Shown piece by piece: positions 15,329 to 24,498 of a stretch of 64,000 nt of DNA (position 1 is its first letter; every line of letters starts with the position of its first letter). The position numbers and the translations under genes are program-made. Where the stretch lies: the NCBI GenBank assembly GCA_043766985.1, contig JAYUHM010000260.1, forward strand, positions 28,226 to 92,225. The letters are read 5' to 3'. The stretch is from JAAFIP01 sp043766985 (GTDB taxonomy: Bacteria; Pseudomonadota; Gammaproteobacteria; Burkholderiales; Burkholderiaceae_C). Below the pieces are notes generated by a model that was not told the DNA's origin, made no database searches, and worked only from the letters and a program-made list of their open reading frames with translations.

Positions 15329-16618
15329 ATGGATTTTGATTACTCACCCCGCACCAAAGAGCTGCAAACCAAACTGCTCGCTTTTTTCGACGCGCACATT
15401 TACCCTAACGAGGCGGCCTACCATGCCGAGATCGAAGCCAACACCGCTGCAGGCAAGCGCTGGACACCGCTGCAAACGATTGAAAACCTCAAGCCCATAG
15501 CGCAGAAGGCTGGCCTGTGGAACCTGTGGCTGCCGCGCGATACCGCAGAGATTGCCGGCTTTGGCGGCGACCCGCTGTTTGGCGGCGCAGGTTTGTCCAA
15601 CCAAGAGTACGCCCCCCTGGCTGAGATCATGGGCCGCGTGCTGTGGTCTAGCGAGGTGTTCAACTGCTCGGCGCCCGACACCGGCAACATGGAAACCATC
15701 GCCCGCTATGGCTCCCCGGCCCTGCGTGACCGCTGGCTCAAGCCCCTGCTGCGCGGCGAGATCCGCTCGGCATTTGCCATGACCGAGCCGGATGTAGCCT
15801 CGTCTGACGCTACCAATATTGAGACCAAAGTGGTTCGTGAAGGCGATCAATACGTCATCAACGGCCGTAAATGGTGGATCTCTGGCGCGGGCGACCCACG
15901 CTGCGCCGTGTACATCACCATGGGCAAGAGCGACCCTGACGCGCCCCGCCACAGCCAGCAAAGCATGATCATCATTCCGGCAGACACGCCGGGCATCAAA
16001 GTGCTGCGCCCCCTCACCGTGTTTGGCTACGACGACGCGCCCCACGGCCACTGCGAAATGACGTTTACCAACGTGCGCGTACCCGCAGACAACATGCTGC
16101 TGGGCGAAGGCCGTGGCTTTGAGATTGCCCAAGGGCGCTTAGGCCCCGGGCGTATTCACCACTGCATGCGTTTGGTGGGCTTGGCCGAGCGCGCACTGGA
16201 GCTGATGTGCAAGCGCGCATCCAGCCGCATTGCGTTTGGCAAGGCGGTTGCCGCACAAACCGTGACCCAAGAGCGTATTGCCGAAGCGCGTTGCCGCATC
16301 GACATGGCCCGCCTGCTAACCTTGAAAACCGCATGGCTGATGGACCTGGGCGGCAACAAGCTGGCCAAGAACGACATCGCCATGATCAAAGTGGTAGCCC
16401 CCAGCATGGCCTGCCAGGTGATTGACTGGGCCATGCAAGCCCACGGCGGCGGCGGCATGTGCGATGACTTCCCACTGGCTTACTCATACACCGCAGCGCG
16501 CACCCTGCGCTTTGCTGACGGCCCAGACGAAGTGCACCGCAACGCCATTGCCAAGCTGGAGCTGGGCAAATACGCGCTGGTGAAACGTGAAGTGGAGATG
16601 CCGATTACGCGCGGCTAA
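15329..16618 (+). CDS. Acyl-CoA dehydrogenase family protein
   Basis: A 429-residue FAD flavoprotein that should desaturate or process an acyl-CoA. Family blocks are FAMTEPDVASSDATNIET, INGRKWWISGAGD (FAD-binding middle domain) and the C-terminal QAHGGGGMCDDFPLAYSYTA. The larger size and sequence match the ACAD10/11-like class rather than short-chain dehydrogenases. Together with the upstream APH-fold kinase it probably forms a two-enzyme pathway for a hydroxylated or branched acyl-CoA. A GGAG precedes the start. Its stop overlaps by 4 bases the stop of the convergent DUF1501 gene. Confidence 0.92.
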   Translation: MDFDYSPRTKELQTKLLAFFDAHIYPNEAAYHAEIEANTAAGKRWTPLQTIENLKPIAQKAGLWNLWLPRDTAEIAGFGGDPLFGGAGLSNQEYAPLAEIMGRVLWSSEVFNCSAPDTGNMETIARYGSPALRDRWLKPLLRGEIRSAFAMTEPDVASSDATNIETKVVREGDQYVINGRKWWISGAGDPRCAVYITMGKSDPDAPRHSQQSMIIIPADTPGIKVLRPLTVFGYDDAPHGHCEMTFTNVRVPADNMLLGEGRGFEIAQGRLGPGRIHHCMRLVGLAERALELMCKRASSRIAFGKAVAAQTVTQERIAEARCRIDMARLLTLKTAWLMDLGGNKLAKNDIAMIKVVAPSMACQVIDWAMQAHGGGGMCDDFPLAYSYTAARTLRFADGPDEVHRNAIAKLELGKYALVKREVEMPITRG

Positions 16619-18012
16619 ACAAAGCCCATGTTCTTCACGCTGTAGTTGTTGATGTTGGGCACCACTAGTGGCAACTCGGTGGCAGTTACGCCAAACCAGC
16701 TTGCCAGTGTCGCTGCAAACTGGTCTACCGAGGTAGTGGGCAGTAACCTGCCCTGCCCCACATCGTCTGGCCCATTCACCGCGATAGCCGGTGCCTTGCC
16801 GTAAAACTCTTTGCCTTTAACCGCACCACCCATGACAAAGTGGTGGCTACCCCAGCCGTGGTCGGAGCCATCGCCATTAGATGCCAGCGTGCGGCCAAAG
16901 TCTGATGCCGTAAAGGCTGTGACCGAATTGGCCACGCCCAGCTCAACGGTGGCATCGTAGAACGACGCCATCGCATCGCTCACACTGGACAGCAAGCTCG
17001 GGTGCTGCGCTGGCAAAAAGTCGTGATTGTCAAAACCGCCCAATGACACCATGAACACCTGGCGCTTGGCAGTCAAAGCAGTGCGACCGGCAATCAGCTT
17101 GGCCACCATCTGCAGCTGCGCGGCCAGCGGATTGGCGTCGAGCAGCGCATTGGCCGCGTTAAACGGCGTCGTCAGGTTGATGCTCGACATGGCTGCAGTG
17201 ACGGCTACCTCTGCGTCAATCGAGCGCTTGGTGATTTTGGCGTAGGCGCTTTCCATCAAGTGGTTACTGCCCTGCGTGATCAAGGCATTCAGTGCAGCGC
17301 CACAGGCCGCAGACCCATACACCCCTTTTTGCACGCCGTTGATGGGCACTGCGCCCGTGGGGCTGACTTGGTAGGCAATGGCATCTTGCCCGGCCAGATA
17401 CACCGCATTGCCCGTCACCGATATGCAGGTGAACGTGGCGTTGCCGTTGTTGGACAAAGCCATATCGCCCATGCGCCCGCCCCAGCCTTTGACAGAGCCT
17501 TCGGCTTGCGAGGACTGCCACACCGACTGCTGGTCGTTGTGCGAGAACAGTTTGGCCGGTAGAGGAACCGATTTGGCGTTGTATTCGGCCAGCGTGGTGG
17601 GTTGCATCAAAGGGCCCACATTAAGCTGTACCGCCAGTTTGCCAGCATCAAAAAGGGTTTTGAGTCGCCCCATTTCTGGGGCCAAGGCCAACTGCATACC
17701 ACCGAGTAACGGTGTCGTAGGCGTGAGCGCCGTGGCGGCCAAGTTGGCTTGTGGCGTTGCAATGCCAGTGCGGATGTTGGCGTACTTGGCGTAGTTGATA
17801 GCGTCAATGGGGACGATGGTGTTGCCATAGTCGTTACCGCCATACAAAAACACGCAGACGATGGCTTTGTAGTCGGTGGCGCTGAATGCAGCAGCTTCAC
17901 CCATGGCAGCCAGGTTAAGCGCCCAAGGGGTTGCAATGCCTGCCAGACCTAAGTGCCCAGCGCGGCGCAAAAAAGCGCGGCGTGCTATCTTTTCAGTGTT
18001 GTTGATGTACAT
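16615..18012 (-). CDS. DUF1501 protein with Tat-like signal
   Basis: A 465-residue DUF1501 protein, a family with an alkaline-phosphatase/sulfatase-like fold but no assigned reaction. The N terminus MYINNTEKIARRAFLRRAGH carries a twin-arginine-type signal, followed by the core FLYGGNDYGNTIVP; later blocks are GGFDNHDFLPAQHPSLL and SDHGWGSHHFVMGG. I start at 18012 so that the RR motif lies near the N terminus and the gene does not overlap DUF1800; an in-frame ATG at 18054 also exists. It follows DUF1800 by 14 bases, the standard pairing for these two families. Confidence 0.88.
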   Translation of the reverse strand: MYINNTEKIARRAFLRRAGHLGLAGIATPWALNLAAMGEAAAFSATDYKAIVCVFLYGGNDYGNTIVPIDAINYAKYANIRTGIATPQANLAATALTPTTPLLGGMQLALAPEMGRLKTLFDAGKLAVQLNVGPLMQPTTLAEYNAKSVPLPAKLFSHNDQQSVWQSSQAEGSVKGWGGRMGDMALSNNGNATFTCISVTGNAVYLAGQDAIAYQVSPTGAVPINGVQKGVYGSAACGAALNALITQGSNHLMESAYAKITKRSIDAEVAVTAAMSSINLTTPFNAANALLDANPLAAQLQMVAKLIAGRTALTAKRQVFMVSLGGFDNHDFLPAQHPSLLSSVSDAMASFYDATVELGVANSVTAFTASDFGRTLASNGDGSDHGWGSHHFVMGGAVKGKEFYGKAPAIAVNGPDDVGQGRLLPTTSVDQFAATLASWFGVTATELPLVVPNINNYSVKNMGFV

Positions 18013-18026
18013 GATGGTGTTCTCGC

Positions 18027-19799
18027 TTATTTCTGCACCAGATATTCGGGACATGCCATGGTCAGCAAGATAGCCGCTTGCACGCGCGTGATAGGCCCTG
18101 TGGCCGTGGTAGCACTGATGGAGCCAATGGCCGTAGCGATAGCGGTTTGTGAAGCCGCGCTGAGCTGGCCCGCGCAGAGCAATAAATTTAGCCGGCTGAC
18201 CAACGCAGCAGGATTACTGGCCAGTGCTACTTCTGCCGTGTACGTGGGTGTCGTCAGGCCGCCGATATTGCCGTTAAATCCGCCTTTGATACACCCCAAC
18301 ATAAAGTTAAGGTAGCCCGCCACTGTGGATTCGTTGGTTAGCTGAAACTCGGGCGCAAGCAGCCCCTGCGTCGCCAGCGCGGTATTAGGCGGCACATAGC
18401 CAGGTCGGAAAAAGTTAAACACCGAACCCGAGCGCAGCGGGCTTTGGCCCAAACGGGTAGCCACATCCGACAGGTCGCTGATGATCCAGCTGTCTGACGC
18501 GGAGGTCACGTTGAATGTGCGCGCCCATTGCACAAAACGCACGATTGGCTCGCGTTGCTTGCCCCAGGTGGCTTGGCTAACTTTGCTATCGTCACGCGCT
18601 TCTGCATCCAGCAGCACGGCTTTGAGCACCGCTTTGAGGTCGCCGCGTACGCCGCTACCGTTGTTGTTGAATACGCTAGCTACGCGGGACACGTAGGCGC
18701 CGCTGGGGTTACTGGTCACCAAACGTTGAATCAGTTGTTTACCAAAAAATGGCCCGACGTTGGGGTGATTGGAAATGGTATCAAGTGCCTGCTTGAGTGC
18801 GTCTGCCGCAGACGCACCAGCGGGAATGGTCGTACCCAAAAATGTGACCGCAACGCTGCTCTCATGCAGGGAAGCCGTTACCATCATGCGGTTTTTAACC
18901 TGCAAAGGGTTGGTCGGGTTGGTTGCCGTCACGCTGCCGGTGGCATCAAAGTTGTAGCCAGTAAACACGTTGGCCAGGCTGGAAATGGCTGCTTGGTCAT
19001 AGGTTTCTCTCGGCTGGCCGCTGGCATTGAGCTTGTTGGTACCGTCCAGATTGAGTTCATACAAACCAATAGAGAAAAGCTGCAGCACTTCGCGGGCATA
19101 GTTTTCGTCAGGGGCACTGCCAGCATCTGCGTTGCCCTTTTTGTTGCCACGGGTGTTTAGGTAAACACCCATCGCCGGGTTCAAAGTAATCTCTTCTAGC
19201 AAAGCGCGGTAGTTGCCAAAAGCACCTGCTGCCAGCACGTCCCAGTATTGCGCCATGGCAAAAATGCGCCACCCAACAGGCAAGCCGTTGATGGAGACGA
19301 CAAAAAACTCTGACAACGCCAGGGCCATGCGTTTGCGCACGGCATCGCTGGAGGCAATGAGCTGGTTCCAAACCATATAGTCGGTTTCCGCTCTGTGGTT
19401 GATATTGAGAGTGTTGTTGTAGTCCTTGCTTATCATCCAGTCCCATCCTGTGATGGTGGCAGTTGCGTTGAACTGCGCATCTAGCCAAGTGGCGTAGCCT
19501 TGGCTTTGCACTGCCGTCATATCGGCATCGGAGGCAGAAAACTGGGCTTGGGATAAAAACCGTGAAGCCTGCTCGGCAGTAGGTGCCAACCCAGAAGTCG
19601 TTGGTGGCTGTGTACCGACGCCTGGGTCGCTTCCTCCTCCACCTCCACCTCCACCTCCACCTCCACCGCAGGCGGCCAGTGTGGTGCTGGCCAGAGCGGC
19701 TGCAGTGGCTCTTGATACGGTGGGAGTTAGTTCGTTGAAAGCGGTGTTGGCATCGAGCGGCGCCAACGTGTCGATATCCGCGGGTTCGGTGGTGTGCAT
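18027..19799 (-). CDS. DUF1800 protein
   Basis: A 590-residue DUF1800 family protein of unknown function, almost always encoded beside DUF1501. Recognisable blocks are FWARDNYAREVLQ-like (here DENYAREVLQLFSIG), FTGYNFD, HPNVGPFFGKQLIQRLV and FNFFRPGYVPP. A Cys at about residue 44 in LAAC, followed by twelve consecutive glycines, suggests a lipoprotein tether, though the 30 residues before the hydrophobic stretch are unusually long. The glycine run is encoded by a hexanucleotide microsatellite. First gene of a DUF1800-DUF1501 operon. Confidence 0.88.
   Translation of the reverse strand: MHTTEPADIDTLAPLDANTAFNELTPTVSRATAAALASTTLAACGGGGGGGGGGGGSDPGVGTQPPTTSGLAPTAEQASRFLSQAQFSASDADMTAVQSQGYATWLDAQFNATATITGWDWMISKDYNNTLNINHRAETDYMVWNQLIASSDAVRKRMALALSEFFVVSINGLPVGWRIFAMAQYWDVLAAGAFGNYRALLEEITLNPAMGVYLNTRGNKKGNADAGSAPDENYAREVLQLFSIGLYELNLDGTNKLNASGQPRETYDQAAISSLANVFTGYNFDATGSVTATNPTNPLQVKNRMMVTASLHESSVAVTFLGTTIPAGASAADALKQALDTISNHPNVGPFFGKQLIQRLVTSNPSGAYVSRVASVFNNNGSGVRGDLKAVLKAVLLDAEARDDSKVSQATWGKQREPIVRFVQWARTFNVTSASDSWIISDLSDVATRLGQSPLRSGSVFNFFRPGYVPPNTALATQGLLAPEFQLTNESTVAGYLNFMLGCIKGGFNGNIGGLTTPTYTAEVALASNPAALVSRLNLLLCAGQLSAASQTAIATAIGSISATTATGPITRVQAAILLTMACPEYLVQK
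19632..19668. repeat. CCACCT hexanucleotide microsatellite in the DUF1800 gene
   Basis: Repeated CCACCT units on the plus strand encode the poly-Gly tract after the lipobox of the DUF1800 protein. Because units are six bases, gain or loss changes linker length by two glycines without shifting frame. Confidence 0.85.
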
Positions 19800-19953
19800 A
19801 TCGGTATCTTCGGGTTGTCAGTTATGCGGTATGGCACGTGTTCAACGCGCAGGGCGCAGATAAGTTGATTTCCATTTGGTAAAGTTGTGTACGAAAGCAG
19901 GCAGCTTGCAGCTGGCGTCGTGCCGCGTGCTCCCTCTATTCACACACAAGCGG

Positions 19954-20679
19954 TCAAGAACGCATTTTTTGTATTTGTAGGTTCGACATCGCCAATTCGC
20001 ATGCTGTGGTAAGTACGGTGGATGCGTGGTCTAGCGTGGGTAAATCGTGCTCTACAAACTGCATGCGCAAATAGGCTTTGCCGCGCAGCACCATCAAAAT
20101 CATAGGTGTCGAAGGGTCAAACGCAGGCCATGCCATGAGCAAGGCCACCAGCTCATCAGTAATCCATGCCATGGCATTGACACGGTCATCCGACAGGACG
20201 GCGTAATGGTCTAAAAATTTTGTCCCCAAGCTCTCCCAGCCTACCTCCTGGTAAATCGACAGCCAGCGCATCTCTTCCGGCAGGTTGGGGGCGGCAATGG
20301 TTTGCAGCGTGTCGGTGTACAGCGCGAAAGCGCGTTTCTCCAGATCGTTCTTGAGCTGGCGGTTCATGACCATGATGACGTCGTCGCGCACATCCAGCTC
20401 AGCGCGCGCGCGCAACTCCATGCCTTTGATGAAGTCGCGCGAGGGCTTGCCCAGCTCTATACGCCAGTCTTTGCCACCCACTCTGCCCTCTACCTGGTAG
20501 CCCGGGCGTCCATCGGCGCGCGACGAAAAGGCAAAACCTTGCGTACTGGCCCATTCAGACACTTTCTCTGCCGGCGTCAATTTTAATTTGGGCAGTGCGG
20601 CCATTGCACCCGCAGTCACTTTTACTTTTGCATCGGCGGCTGCGCCTAAGCCCAAGGCTTTTTTTATGGATTCAAACAT
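19954..20679 (-). CDS. Conserved-looking cytoplasmic protein of unknown function
   Basis: A 241-residue protein with no signal peptide or membrane segment. It begins MFESIKKALGLGAAADAKVK, then has a mixed alpha/beta body (YQVEGRVGGKDWRIELGKPS) with regular charged helices. I do not recognise a domain. It is divergent from the GST gene, sharing a 49-base promoter gap, and has coding-like composition throughout. The region 19800-19953 downstream shows nothing recognisable. Confidence 0.7.
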   Translation of the reverse strand: MFESIKKALGLGAAADAKVKVTAGAMAALPKLKLTPAEKVSEWASTQGFAFSSRADGRPGYQVEGRVGGKDWRIELGKPSRDFIKGMELRARAELDVRDDVIMVMNRQLKNDLEKRAFALYTDTLQTIAAPNLPEEMRWLSIYQEVGWESLGTKFLDHYAVLSDDRVNAMAWITDELVALLMAWPAFDPSTPMILMVLRGKAYLRMQFVEHDLPTLDHASTVLTTACELAMSNLQIQKMRS

Positions 20680-20728
20680 ATCGCGTCATTTTGCTCTAAA
20701 GTGTGATTATGAAAGGTCTTTGAAACAT

Positions 20729-21421
20729 ATGCTGGAACTATATTCGTGGCCTACGCCCAACGGACACAAAATTCACATCATGCTGGAAGAATGTGGCCTT
20801 AAATACGACGTTATTCCCGTCAACATTGGTGCAGGCGACCAGTTCAAGCCCGATTTTCTCAAAATCAGCCCCAATAACAAAATGCCCGCCATCGTGGACC
20901 CAGACGGCCCGGACGGTAACCCCATTTCGATCTTCGAGTCTGGCGCCATTTTGATTTACCTCGCGGCTAAAACCGGCAAATTCATGCCCAAAAGCGACCG
21001 CGACAAATACGTTGTATTGCAGTGGCTGATGTTCCAAATGGGCGGCGTAGGCCCCATGCTGGGCCAAAACCACCACTTTCGTACCTACGCACCAGAAAAA
21101 CTGCCCTACGCGATTGACCGCTACACCAACGAGGCCAAACGCATCTACGGCGTGATTGACCGCCAACTGGCCGCCAACCCGTTTATAGCTGGCAAAATTT
21201 ACACCATCGCCGACATGGCCATCTACCCGTGGCTGCGCAACTGGAAAGCCCAAGGCGTAGATCTTGCTGATTATCCACACCTCAAAGCATGGTTTGAGGG
21301 CCTGGAAATGCGCCCTGCGGTGCAGCGCGGCTGCCAGTTGATGGCCGACCTGCGCAGGCCGATTACCGGCGACAAAGAGCGCGAAATACTATTTGGTAAA
21401 AAGCAATACGAAAAGCGGTGA
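20729..21421 (+). CDS. Glutathione S-transferase, YfcG/YghU-like
   Basis: A 230-residue GST of the Nu class. Members such as YfcG act as disulfide-bond reductases using glutathione. The N-terminal thioredoxin-fold domain reads MLELYSWPTPNGHKIHIMLE, with KISPNNKMPAIVD (cis-Pro) and FESGAILIYLAAK (glutathione gamma-Glu site). The helical domain contains FQMGGVGPMLGQNHHF and IADMAIYPW (N-capping Asp). I place the start at 20729; upstream in-frame codons extend into the divergent gene and do not match the family. It is followed by tRNA-Pro. Confidence 0.88.
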   Translation: MLELYSWPTPNGHKIHIMLEECGLKYDVIPVNIGAGDQFKPDFLKISPNNKMPAIVDPDGPDGNPISIFESGAILIYLAAKTGKFMPKSDRDKYVVLQWLMFQMGGVGPMLGQNHHFRTYAPEKLPYAIDRYTNEAKRIYGVIDRQLAANPFIAGKIYTIADMAIYPWLRNWKAQGVDLADYPHLKAWFEGLEMRPAVQRGCQLMADLRRPITGDKEREILFGKKQYEKR

Positions 21422-21445
21422 TTTCTTCGGTTAGAATAACGGCTT

Positions 21446-21522
21446 CGGAGTGTGGCGCAGCCTGGTAGCGCACCTGGTTTGGGACCAGGGGGTCCAAGGT
21501 TCGAATCCTTGTACTCCGACCA
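21446..21522 (+). tRNA. tRNA-Pro (anticodon UGG)
   Basis: A full 77-base cloverleaf: acceptor CGGAGTG pairs with TACTCCG (one G-T), D-stem GCGC, anticodon stem CCTGG/CCAGG around loop TTTGGGA (anticodon TGG), T-loop TTCGAAT, and encoded CCA at 21520-21522. Confidence 0.96.
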
Positions 21523-21530
21523 ACTTTCTC

Positions 21531-21563
21531 GCCCTGCAATCCTCCGGTTTGCGGGGCGTTTTT
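21531..21563 (+). terminator. Terminator after tRNA-Pro
   Basis: A nine-pair stem GCCCTGCAA / TTGCGGGGC (one T-G pair) with loop TCCTCCGGT, followed by GTTTTTA. Confidence 0.75.
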
Positions 21564-21624
21564 ATTTGGAGTTTCTTTATTTGGAGCTCCGTTTTGAACG
21601 GCGTGTTACTGCAGCACGCCTTGA

Positions 21625-21701
21625 CTGTCCGTAGCTCAGTTGGATAGAGCAACAGCCTTCTAAGCTGTGGGTCGGGGGTTCGATCCCCTCCGGGCAGGCC
21701 A
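21625..21701 (+). tRNA. tRNA-Arg (anticodon UCU)
   Basis: A 77-base cloverleaf: acceptor CTGTCCG pairs with CGGGCAG, D-stem GCTC/GAGC, anticodon stem ACAGC/GCTGT around CTTCTAA (anticodon TCT), T-loop TTCGATC, discriminator G and encoded CCA at 21699-21701. A GGCGTG/CACGCC hairpin at 21600-21620 lies just upstream. Confidence 0.95.
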
Positions 21702-21728
21702 TTAAAATCTCGCCCTACACTTGGCGGT

Positions 21729-22557
21729 ATGCACATCTCCTTTTCCGGCAAAACACTGTTTCTGTCCAACGATGCGGACAAAATTGCGTCGCAGCTGGCT
21801 GGACGATCGGCTGGGTGGTTTTGCGCGTACCGGGCTAGCGGTCAATGGCAAATTGCCCATACCGCCGGATGCACTCAAGAACGCGGGCGTGAGCGTGCTG
21901 TTGGCAGGTGCCCGCTACCGCAAGGGCTCGTCGTGACGCACTCACCGCTGGCATTTGGGCACACGGTGCAGCAGCGCAGTGTACCGCCGGCGATGCTAAA
22001 TGACATGGTTACGCCAGCGCGGAGCGGCTTAAATACACCCCTCAAGCCACTTTAGAATACTACACAAATAATAGCAACTTGTGCCCTACTCCATTGGGCT
22101 ATTGGCATAAAAGGCTTACATATATTCGAAAAGCCTGTCTACAGACACCTTTTGCAAACGGACGCCTGGCGACCCAGGCAGTGGCATTGCCCTGAGCTTG
22201 CTCGAAGAACCTGTCAAAGTACACATTGCCTACGGCGGCTCGTGCACCGCAGGCAAGCGCGAAGACTTTGGCTATTACCACGCGGCGCTGCACTGGGCGG
22301 CGCAGCGCGGCCTGCGCGTACCCGCGATCGTAACGCTGTACTTGCAATTTGGTACCACCGCCGTGCGCGACTACTGCATTGCGCCAGCGTACATGGATGC
22401 GTTTGAAAAGCCAGGTCACCATCAGCGCCATTAACCGTAACTTTCCCGGTCGTAGCGGGCCTGGCCAAGTGTGGCTGGCCAGCCCGCCCACCGGCGTAGC
22501 CAGTCCCATCGCGGGGGAAATATGCTCGTTTGCGCAGTTGCAAGAGCGGTTCGCATA
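21729..22557 (+). pseudogene. Decayed aconitase / isopropylmalate-dehydratase-like gene
   Basis: Pieces of one aconitase-superfamily protein appear in different frames. From 21729: HISFSGKTLFLSNDADKIAS QLAG. Then a new frame gives FARTGLAVNGKLPIPPDALK and RYRKGSS, ending in a stop. A third frame gives THSPLAFG (family order: KGSS-RE-HSPLA). After a gap, 22160-22410 reads GIALSLLEEPVKVHIAYGGS, CTAGKREDF and LYLQFGTTAVRDYCI. A further shift at about 22405-22412 joins VTISAINRNFPGRSGPGQVW to the terminal FAQLQERFA. The block carrying the late iron-sulfur cysteines (CGAC..CGPG in relatives) and the middle of the protein are missing. It lies directly upstream of maleate isomerase, so it may once have served the same pathway. 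A dispersed repeat copy sits inside it. Confidence 0.8.
22060..22102 (-). repeat. Dispersed repeat, copy 6 (inside the aconitase remnant)
   Basis: ACAAATAATAGCAACTTGTG then CCCTACTCCATTGGGCTA, with the tail TTGGCATAAAAGGCTT. It lies where the middle of the aconitase-like gene is missing. Confidence 0.8.
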
Positions 22558-22629
22558 AGAGACAGTTTTCTCTTCCTTCCTTCTATTGCCTCGATAAAAT
22601 TGATGCACCCCGCCCACACCCCTATACCC

Positions 22630-23397
22630 ATGCCCTCCTCCACTGCCAGCAAAAACTACCGCATCGGCCTGATCGTGCCCAGCTCCAACACCACGATGGA
22701 GACCGAGATTCCCGCCATGCTGCGCGCGCGTGAGCAGGTGCTGCCAGAGCGCTTTACTTTCCACAGCAGCCGCATGCGCATGAAGTCGGTCACCAAAGAA
22801 GAGCTGGCCGCGATGGACAAAGACTCTGACCGCTGCGCGCTGGAACTGTCAGACGCCCGCATGGACGCCATGGGCTACGCCTGCCTGGTGGCCATCATGA
22901 GCATGGGCAAGGGCTACCACCGTGAGTCGCAGCGCCGCCTGCACGAGGTAACGGTAGCCAATGGCGCGCCTACGCCCATCATCACCAGTGCAGGCGCGTT
23001 GGTCGAGGGCTTGCAGGCCATGGGCGCCAAGCGCGTGTCCATCATTGCGCCGTACATGAGGCCACTCACAAAGCTGGTGATCGACTACATCGAACACGAA
23101 GGCATTGAGGTGGTGGACAGCGTGTCGCTGGAAATCCACGACAACCTGGCGGTGGGCGCGCGCGACCCGAAGGCTCCGGCAGATTTGTATAGACAGCTCA
23201 ATCTCAAAGGCGTTGATGCCATTGTCGCTTCAGCCTGCGTGCAAATGCCGTCCCTTGCCTCCATCCCGATGATCGAGGCGGCCAGTGGCCTGCCCGTGGT
23301 CTCCAGCGCGGTGTGCACCACCTACGCCATTCTCAAAAGCCTGGGGCTAGAGCGGCGCGTGCCTGGTGCGGGCACGCTGCTATCGGGCAAATACTGA
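22630..23397 (+). CDS. Maleate cis-trans isomerase (Asp/Glu racemase superfamily)
   Basis: Predicted to convert maleate to fumarate, a step in maleate, nicotinate or gentisate breakdown. The opening IGLIVPSSNTTMETEIPAML is characteristic of maleate isomerases, and two cysteines are placed as in the family: one in ACLVAIMSMGKG and one in ASACVQMPS, the second being the expected proton-transfer residue. Length 255 fits. I use the ATG at 22630; 22603 is an alternative and neither has a strong ribosome site. Context (aconitase remnant upstream, Bug protein downstream) supports a dicarboxylate route, but the exact substrate is inferred. Confidence 0.85.
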   Translation: MPSSTASKNYRIGLIVPSSNTTMETEIPAMLRAREQVLPERFTFHSSRMRMKSVTKEELAAMDKDSDRCALELSDARMDAMGYACLVAIMSMGKGYHRESQRRLHEVTVANGAPTPIITSAGALVEGLQAMGAKRVSIIAPYMRPLTKLVIDYIEHEGIEVVDSVSLEIHDNLAVGARDPKAPADLYRQLNLKGVDAIVASACVQMPSLASIPMIEAASGLPVVSSAVCTTYAILKSLGLERRVPGAGTLLSGKY

Positions 23398-23497
23398 CAG
23401 CCAACTGCGCGGCCGCCCGTTACCTTAACTATATTGATCACCTGGTCTCAGTACGCCCTCCCATCATCTGCCGCCTGTCTCCTCAAACCTCATCACT

Positions 23498-24487
23498 ATG
23501 CCAACATTCCTTTTCTCACCCAAGCGTTCCTCACTGCGCAGCTTAGTTGCCGCCGCAGCAACCCTCGCCTGCAGCTTCGCCATGGCGCAAAGCTACCCCA
23601 GCAAACCCATCACCCTGGTGGTGCCCAACCCACCCGGTGGTTTTGTCGACGCATCGGCCCGCGTGTTATCAGACGCACTGGCCAAGGTCACCAAGCAATC
23701 GGTGGTGGTAGACAACAAGGGCGGCGGCAGTGGCAACGTGGCCTACCAAGCGGTGGCGCGCGCCAGCCCTGACGGCTACACCCTGCTCAACTCCTACTCG
23801 GCATACCACGTTGGCAACCCCAACCTTAACCCCAAGCTGCCATGGGCGCAAAAAGACTTCGTGCCCGTGGCGTTGATCACCGTGGCCACCAACGTAATTG
23901 CTGTGCACCCCTCGGTGCCTGCCAATAATCTGGCAGAGTTCATCGCTTACCTCAAAGCCAACCCCGGCAAGCTCAGCTACGCGTCGCAAGGCAGCGGCTC
24001 GTTGTCCCACATTGGCACCGAGATGTTCAAGCTGCAAACCAAAACCAGCATGGTGCACATCCCGTACCGGGGCTCTGGCCCGGCGCTGCAAGATGTGCTG
24101 TCTGGCCAAGTGCAGGTGTTTATCACCACGCCGCCGTCAGTGATGGGGCAGATTCAGGTAGGTAAGCTTAAAGGCCTGGCTACTGCTGGCAAAACCCGTC
24201 ACCCCGGCCTGCCTAACGTGCCCACTACGGCCGAGGCTGGTTTAAACGGCTTTGAGCTAGAGGCTTGGGTCGGCATCTTTGCACCCGCAGGCACACCGGC
24301 CGACGTGGTGGGCCAGCTTACAGGCCAGATCAAAGCTGCGCTGGAGCTACCAGAGACCAAAACCCGCGCCGACGGCGCAGGTATAGAGCTGCGCTACCTG
24401 CCGCCTGCGGCGCTAGATGCTCTAGTGAAAAAAGATACCGAGTTTTGGGCCAAGACCATCAAGTCGGCTGGCATTACCGCAGAATAA
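23498..24487 (+). CDS. Bug-family (TctC-like) substrate-binding protein
   Basis: A 329-residue periplasmic binding protein of the tripartite tricarboxylate transporter family. A signal peptide ends at SFAMAQ. The family motifs are YPSKPITLVVPNPPGGFVDA (ligand loop), NPGKLSYASQGSGS and ALQDVLSGQVQVF. Bug proteins bind carboxylates, and many work without adjacent membrane subunits, as here. It follows maleate isomerase by 100 bases on the same strand, so maleate or a related dicarboxylate is the likely ligand (inference). Confidence 0.92.
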   Translation: MPTFLFSPKRSSLRSLVAAAATLACSFAMAQSYPSKPITLVVPNPPGGFVDASARVLSDALAKVTKQSVVVDNKGGGSGNVAYQAVARASPDGYTLLNSYSAYHVGNPNLNPKLPWAQKDFVPVALITVATNVIAVHPSVPANNLAEFIAYLKANPGKLSYASQGSGSLSHIGTEMFKLQTKTSMVHIPYRGSGPALQDVLSGQVQVFITTPPSVMGQIQVGKLKGLATAGKTRHPGLPNVPTTAEAGLNGFELEAWVGIFAPAGTPADVVGQLTGQIKAALELPETKTRADGAGIELRYLPPAALDALVKKDTEFWAKTIKSAGITAE

Positions 24488-24498
24488 GCCACGACAGT

